Below are positions 5,723 through 6,726 of a DNA stretch of 6,726 bases, in pieces. The stretch lies in the NCBI GenBank assembly GCA_027079895.1, contig JALWUZ010000230.1, positions 1-6,726 of the forward strand, given 5' to 3'. The stretch comes from Anaerolineae bacterium (GTDB taxonomy: Bacteria > Chloroflexota > Anaerolineae > B4-G1). The notes beneath the pieces are model-generated. The model was not told the DNA's origin. It searched no databases and was given only the letters and a program-made list of their open reading frames with translations. Position 1 is the first letter of the stretch. Every line of letters begins with the position of its first letter. The position numbers were made by a program, and so were the translations under genes.

Positions 5723-5753
5723 GGTGAAGGAAAGGTCAAAAAATATTAACCTT
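5723..5753 (-). promoter_or_regulatory. Candidate operator: 22-bp dyad plus 11-bp direct repeat
   Basis: On the plus strand, AAGGTCAA (5732-5739) and TTAACCTT (5746-5753) form an inverted repeat with seven of eight matching positions around an A/T-only six-base centre. On the minus strand the inner arm TTGACC (5739-5734) is also repeated as TTCACC (5728-5723) with an exact 11-base period, the spacing known for OmpR/PhoB-type tandem sites. The elements lie at about -33 to -63 relative to the predicted start near 5690. Binding by either response regulator, including autoregulation, is inference. Confidence 0.4.
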
Positions 5754-5774
5754 CGGGCGGAGGAGGGGCAGAGG

Positions 5775-6479
5775 TCAGATGATGCCCCCGGCGTCGAAGT
5801 AGTAGCCCGCTCCGCGGACGGTGTGCAGGTAACGGGGGGATTTGGGGTCCGGCTCGATCTTGCGCCGCAGCCGGTAGATGTACTGTTTGACCAGGTCGGG
5901 CTCTCCGATCCACTCCGGGCCCCACACCCTGGTCAAGAGGGCGTCGGGACTGAGCACTTTGCCGGCGTGCCGAATCAGCAGGCGCAGCACCTCGAACTCT
6001 TTGGGGGTCAGGTAGACGGTGCGGTCTTCGATGACCAACTCGTGTCGGTCGCAGTCCAGGATGACCGACTCGTTGGGGAAGAGGAGGCCGCCGTCGCTAT
6101 CATCGCTGCTGTGGGCCCGGCGCAGGGAGGCGTGGAGGCGGCTGAGTAACTCGGCCCGGTCGAAAGGCTTGATGATGTAGTCGTCCGCTCCCAGTGAGAG
6201 CCCTTTCACCACATCCTCGATCGTCCCTTTGGCGGTAACGAAGATGATGGGGACGTCGGTCATATCGCGCAGGCGGCGGCAGGCCTCGAAGCCGTCCATT
6301 TGAGGCATCATAATGTCCAGGAGGATGGCGTCGGGGTGGTTCTGATAGGCGGCGCGTAGACCTGACAGGGCGTCCCTGGCTACCAGCACGTCGTACCCCT
6401 CGGCGGTCAGGATGGCCCGTAACATGGCGAGCACATCGGGGTGGTCGTCAATCACGAGAATCAAGAAGCGGCGCCGCAT
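5775..6479 (-). CDS. OmpR/PhoB-family response regulator (receiver + winged helix)
   Basis: This 234-residue regulator has a receiver (about 4-122) and a winged-helix effector (about 137-230). The phosphorylation site is intact: Asp11 and Asp12, phospho-acceptor Asp55 in LLDIMMP, Thr82 and Lys104 followed by Pro-Phe. The effector domain shows LTPKEFEVLRLL (157-168), RVWGPEW (184-190), the recognition helix region VKQYIYRLRRKIEPD (197-211) and GAGYYF (223-228). An acidic-serine linker (SSDDSD, 124-129) joins the two domains. The ATG at 6479 follows a purine-rich site (GAGGGAGG, 4 bases upstream). It is paralogous to the regulator 123 bases downstream: the receivers share KGLSLGADDY, but the recognition helices differ, so different DNA targets are likely. 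No kinase gene is adjacent within the window, and its signal is unknown. Confidence 0.93.
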   Translation of the reverse strand: MRRRFLILVIDDHPDVLAMLRAILTAEGYDVLVARDALSGLRAAYQNHPDAILLDIMMPQMDGFEACRRLRDMTDVPIIFVTAKGTIEDVVKGLSLGADDYIIKPFDRAELLSRLHASLRRAHSSDDSDGGLLFPNESVILDCDRHELVIEDRTVYLTPKEFEVLRLLIRHAGKVLSPDALLTRVWGPEWIGEPDLVKQYIYRLRRKIEPDPKSPRYLHTVRGAGYYFDAGGII

Positions 6480-6516
6480 GCTCCCTCCCTCAAGGTGACA
6501 GGATTCTTAACACGGC

Positions 6517-6544
6517 ATTATACAGTAGTTTGCCAGCAGCACAA
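6517..6544 (-). promoter_or_regulatory. Promoter of the upstream response regulator
   Basis: The minus strand shows TATAAT (6522-6517), a perfect -10, with TTGTGC (6544-6539) as a partial -35 at 16 bases. The same TTGTGC hexamer occurs in the kor promoter. TG lies directly against the -10 hexamer, without the extra base of a true extended -10. Transcription would start near 6509, about 30 bases before the ATG. Confidence 0.6.
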
Positions 6545-6563
6545 CCCGCGCCGGTCGGGGAAC

Positions 6564-6618
6564 AAAAAACCGGCGCGGAGAGAGGAAGGCTAAGCCTTGT
6601 GGTCTCTGCCGTCGCCGG
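6564..6618 (-). terminator. Intrinsic terminator of the tRNA-Val transcript
   Basis: On the minus strand, CCGGCGACGG (6618-6609) pairs with CCGCGCCGG (6578-6570) with a single bulged A. Inside it, AGAGA pairs with TCTCT and AAGGC with GCCTT around the loop TTA, so most of the arm-to-arm span is paired. Six T residues (6569-6564) follow directly. This is the best intrinsic terminator in the window. It should insulate the regulator downstream from tRNA transcription. Confidence 0.85.
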
Positions 6619-6625
6619 GCAGTAG

Positions 6626-6699
6626 TGGGCGGTACAAGACTTGAACTTGTGACCTCCACGATGTCAACGTGGCGCTCTGGCCAACTGAGCTAACCGCCC
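6626..6699 (-). tRNA. tRNA-Val(GAC)
   Basis: The 74-base minus-strand sequence folds into a full cloverleaf. The acceptor stem is GGGCGGT/ACCGCCC with discriminator A at 6626. The D stem is GCTC/GAGC. The anticodon stem is CCACG/CGTGG with loop TTGACAT, giving anticodon GAC, which reads valine codons GUC and GUU. The variable loop has five bases (AGGTC). The T stem is ACAAG/CTTGT with loop TTCAAGT. CTA follows the discriminator, so CCA is not encoded and must be added by CCA-adding enzyme. No intron is present. Confidence 0.97.
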
Positions 6700-6711
6700 A
6701 AACCGGCGGAT

Positions 6712-6720
6712 ATTATACCA
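6712..6720 (-). promoter_or_regulatory. Extended -10 promoter of the tRNA gene
   Basis: The minus strand reads TGGTATAAT at 6720-6712: a perfect -10 hexamer with TG one base before it. Transcription would start near 6705, a few bases before the mature 5' end at 6699. The -35 region lies beyond the right edge of the window. A further gene upstream could also feed this tRNA. Confidence 0.55.
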
Positions 6721-6726
6721 CCGGTG

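Noticed and set aside
5732..5753. The inverted repeat between the two regulators as an intrinsic terminator of the upstream one
   Set aside because: The stem is A/T-rich with a G-U pair, and is followed by a mixed pyrimidine stretch instead of a T run. It fits an operator better.
5091..6149. Plus-strand open frame crossing both response regulator genes
   Set aside because: It runs antisense through two intact regulator genes and their promoter gap, and has no family motif.
1..6726. Mobile elements, CRISPR arrays, toxin-antitoxin pairs, phage genes
   Set aside because: No transposase, integrase, terminal repeats, spaced identical repeats or small paired genes are visible. The tRNA shows no attachment-site duplication inside the window.

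Overview
This is a GC-rich, gene-dense bacterial segment. Its content suggests a free-living bacterium with ferredoxin-linked central metabolism: a four-subunit 2-oxoacid:ferredoxin oxidoreductase, a macro-domain protein, a serine-palmitoyltransferase-like alpha-oxoamine synthase, two OmpR-type response regulators and a tRNA-Val. The overall flavour (GC-rich, kor genes in the order delta-alpha-beta-gamma, stand-alone winged-helix regulators, sigma70-type extended -10 promoters) fits Chloroflexota such as Anaerolineae-like lineages. That placement is inference; nothing here is a decisive taxonomic marker.

Layout. Positions 1-107 hold a short hairpin and the promoter of the first operon. Positions 108-2915 (+) are a tightly coupled four-gene operon encoding the delta (ferredoxin), alpha, beta and gamma subunits of a KorDABC-type enzyme; every junction is an ATGA stop/start overlap. 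The operon ends exactly where a convergent macro-domain gene (2916-3458, -) ends, with no base between the two stop codons. A 171-base divergent promoter region separates that gene from an alpha-oxoamine synthase gene (3630-4820, +). An 87-base convergent gap with a perfect 13-bp hairpin follows. Two response regulators read leftwards (5775-6479, then 4908-5651), each with its own promoter. At the right edge lies a tRNA-Val(GAC) (6626-6699, -) with a strong intrinsic terminator.

How the parts work together. The kor operon is one functional unit: 2-oxoacid + CoA + oxidised ferredoxin gives acyl-CoA + CO2 + reduced ferredoxin. The other genes are separate transcription units with no obvious shared pathway. 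The regulators have no histidine kinase inside the window, so their input is unknown.

I see no mobile element, CRISPR array, phage gene or clearly new multi-gene system. The most interesting signals are regulatory: a 22-bp dyad overlapping an 11-bp direct repeat upstream of one response regulator, recurrent TGn-extended -10 promoters, a leader hairpin before the macro-domain gene, and a tRNA terminator whose 3' arm has a second possible partner. At the protein level, the macro domain has replaced the Asp and His of the MacroD motif, and the oxoamine synthase looks more like serine palmitoyltransferase than BioF or Kbl.
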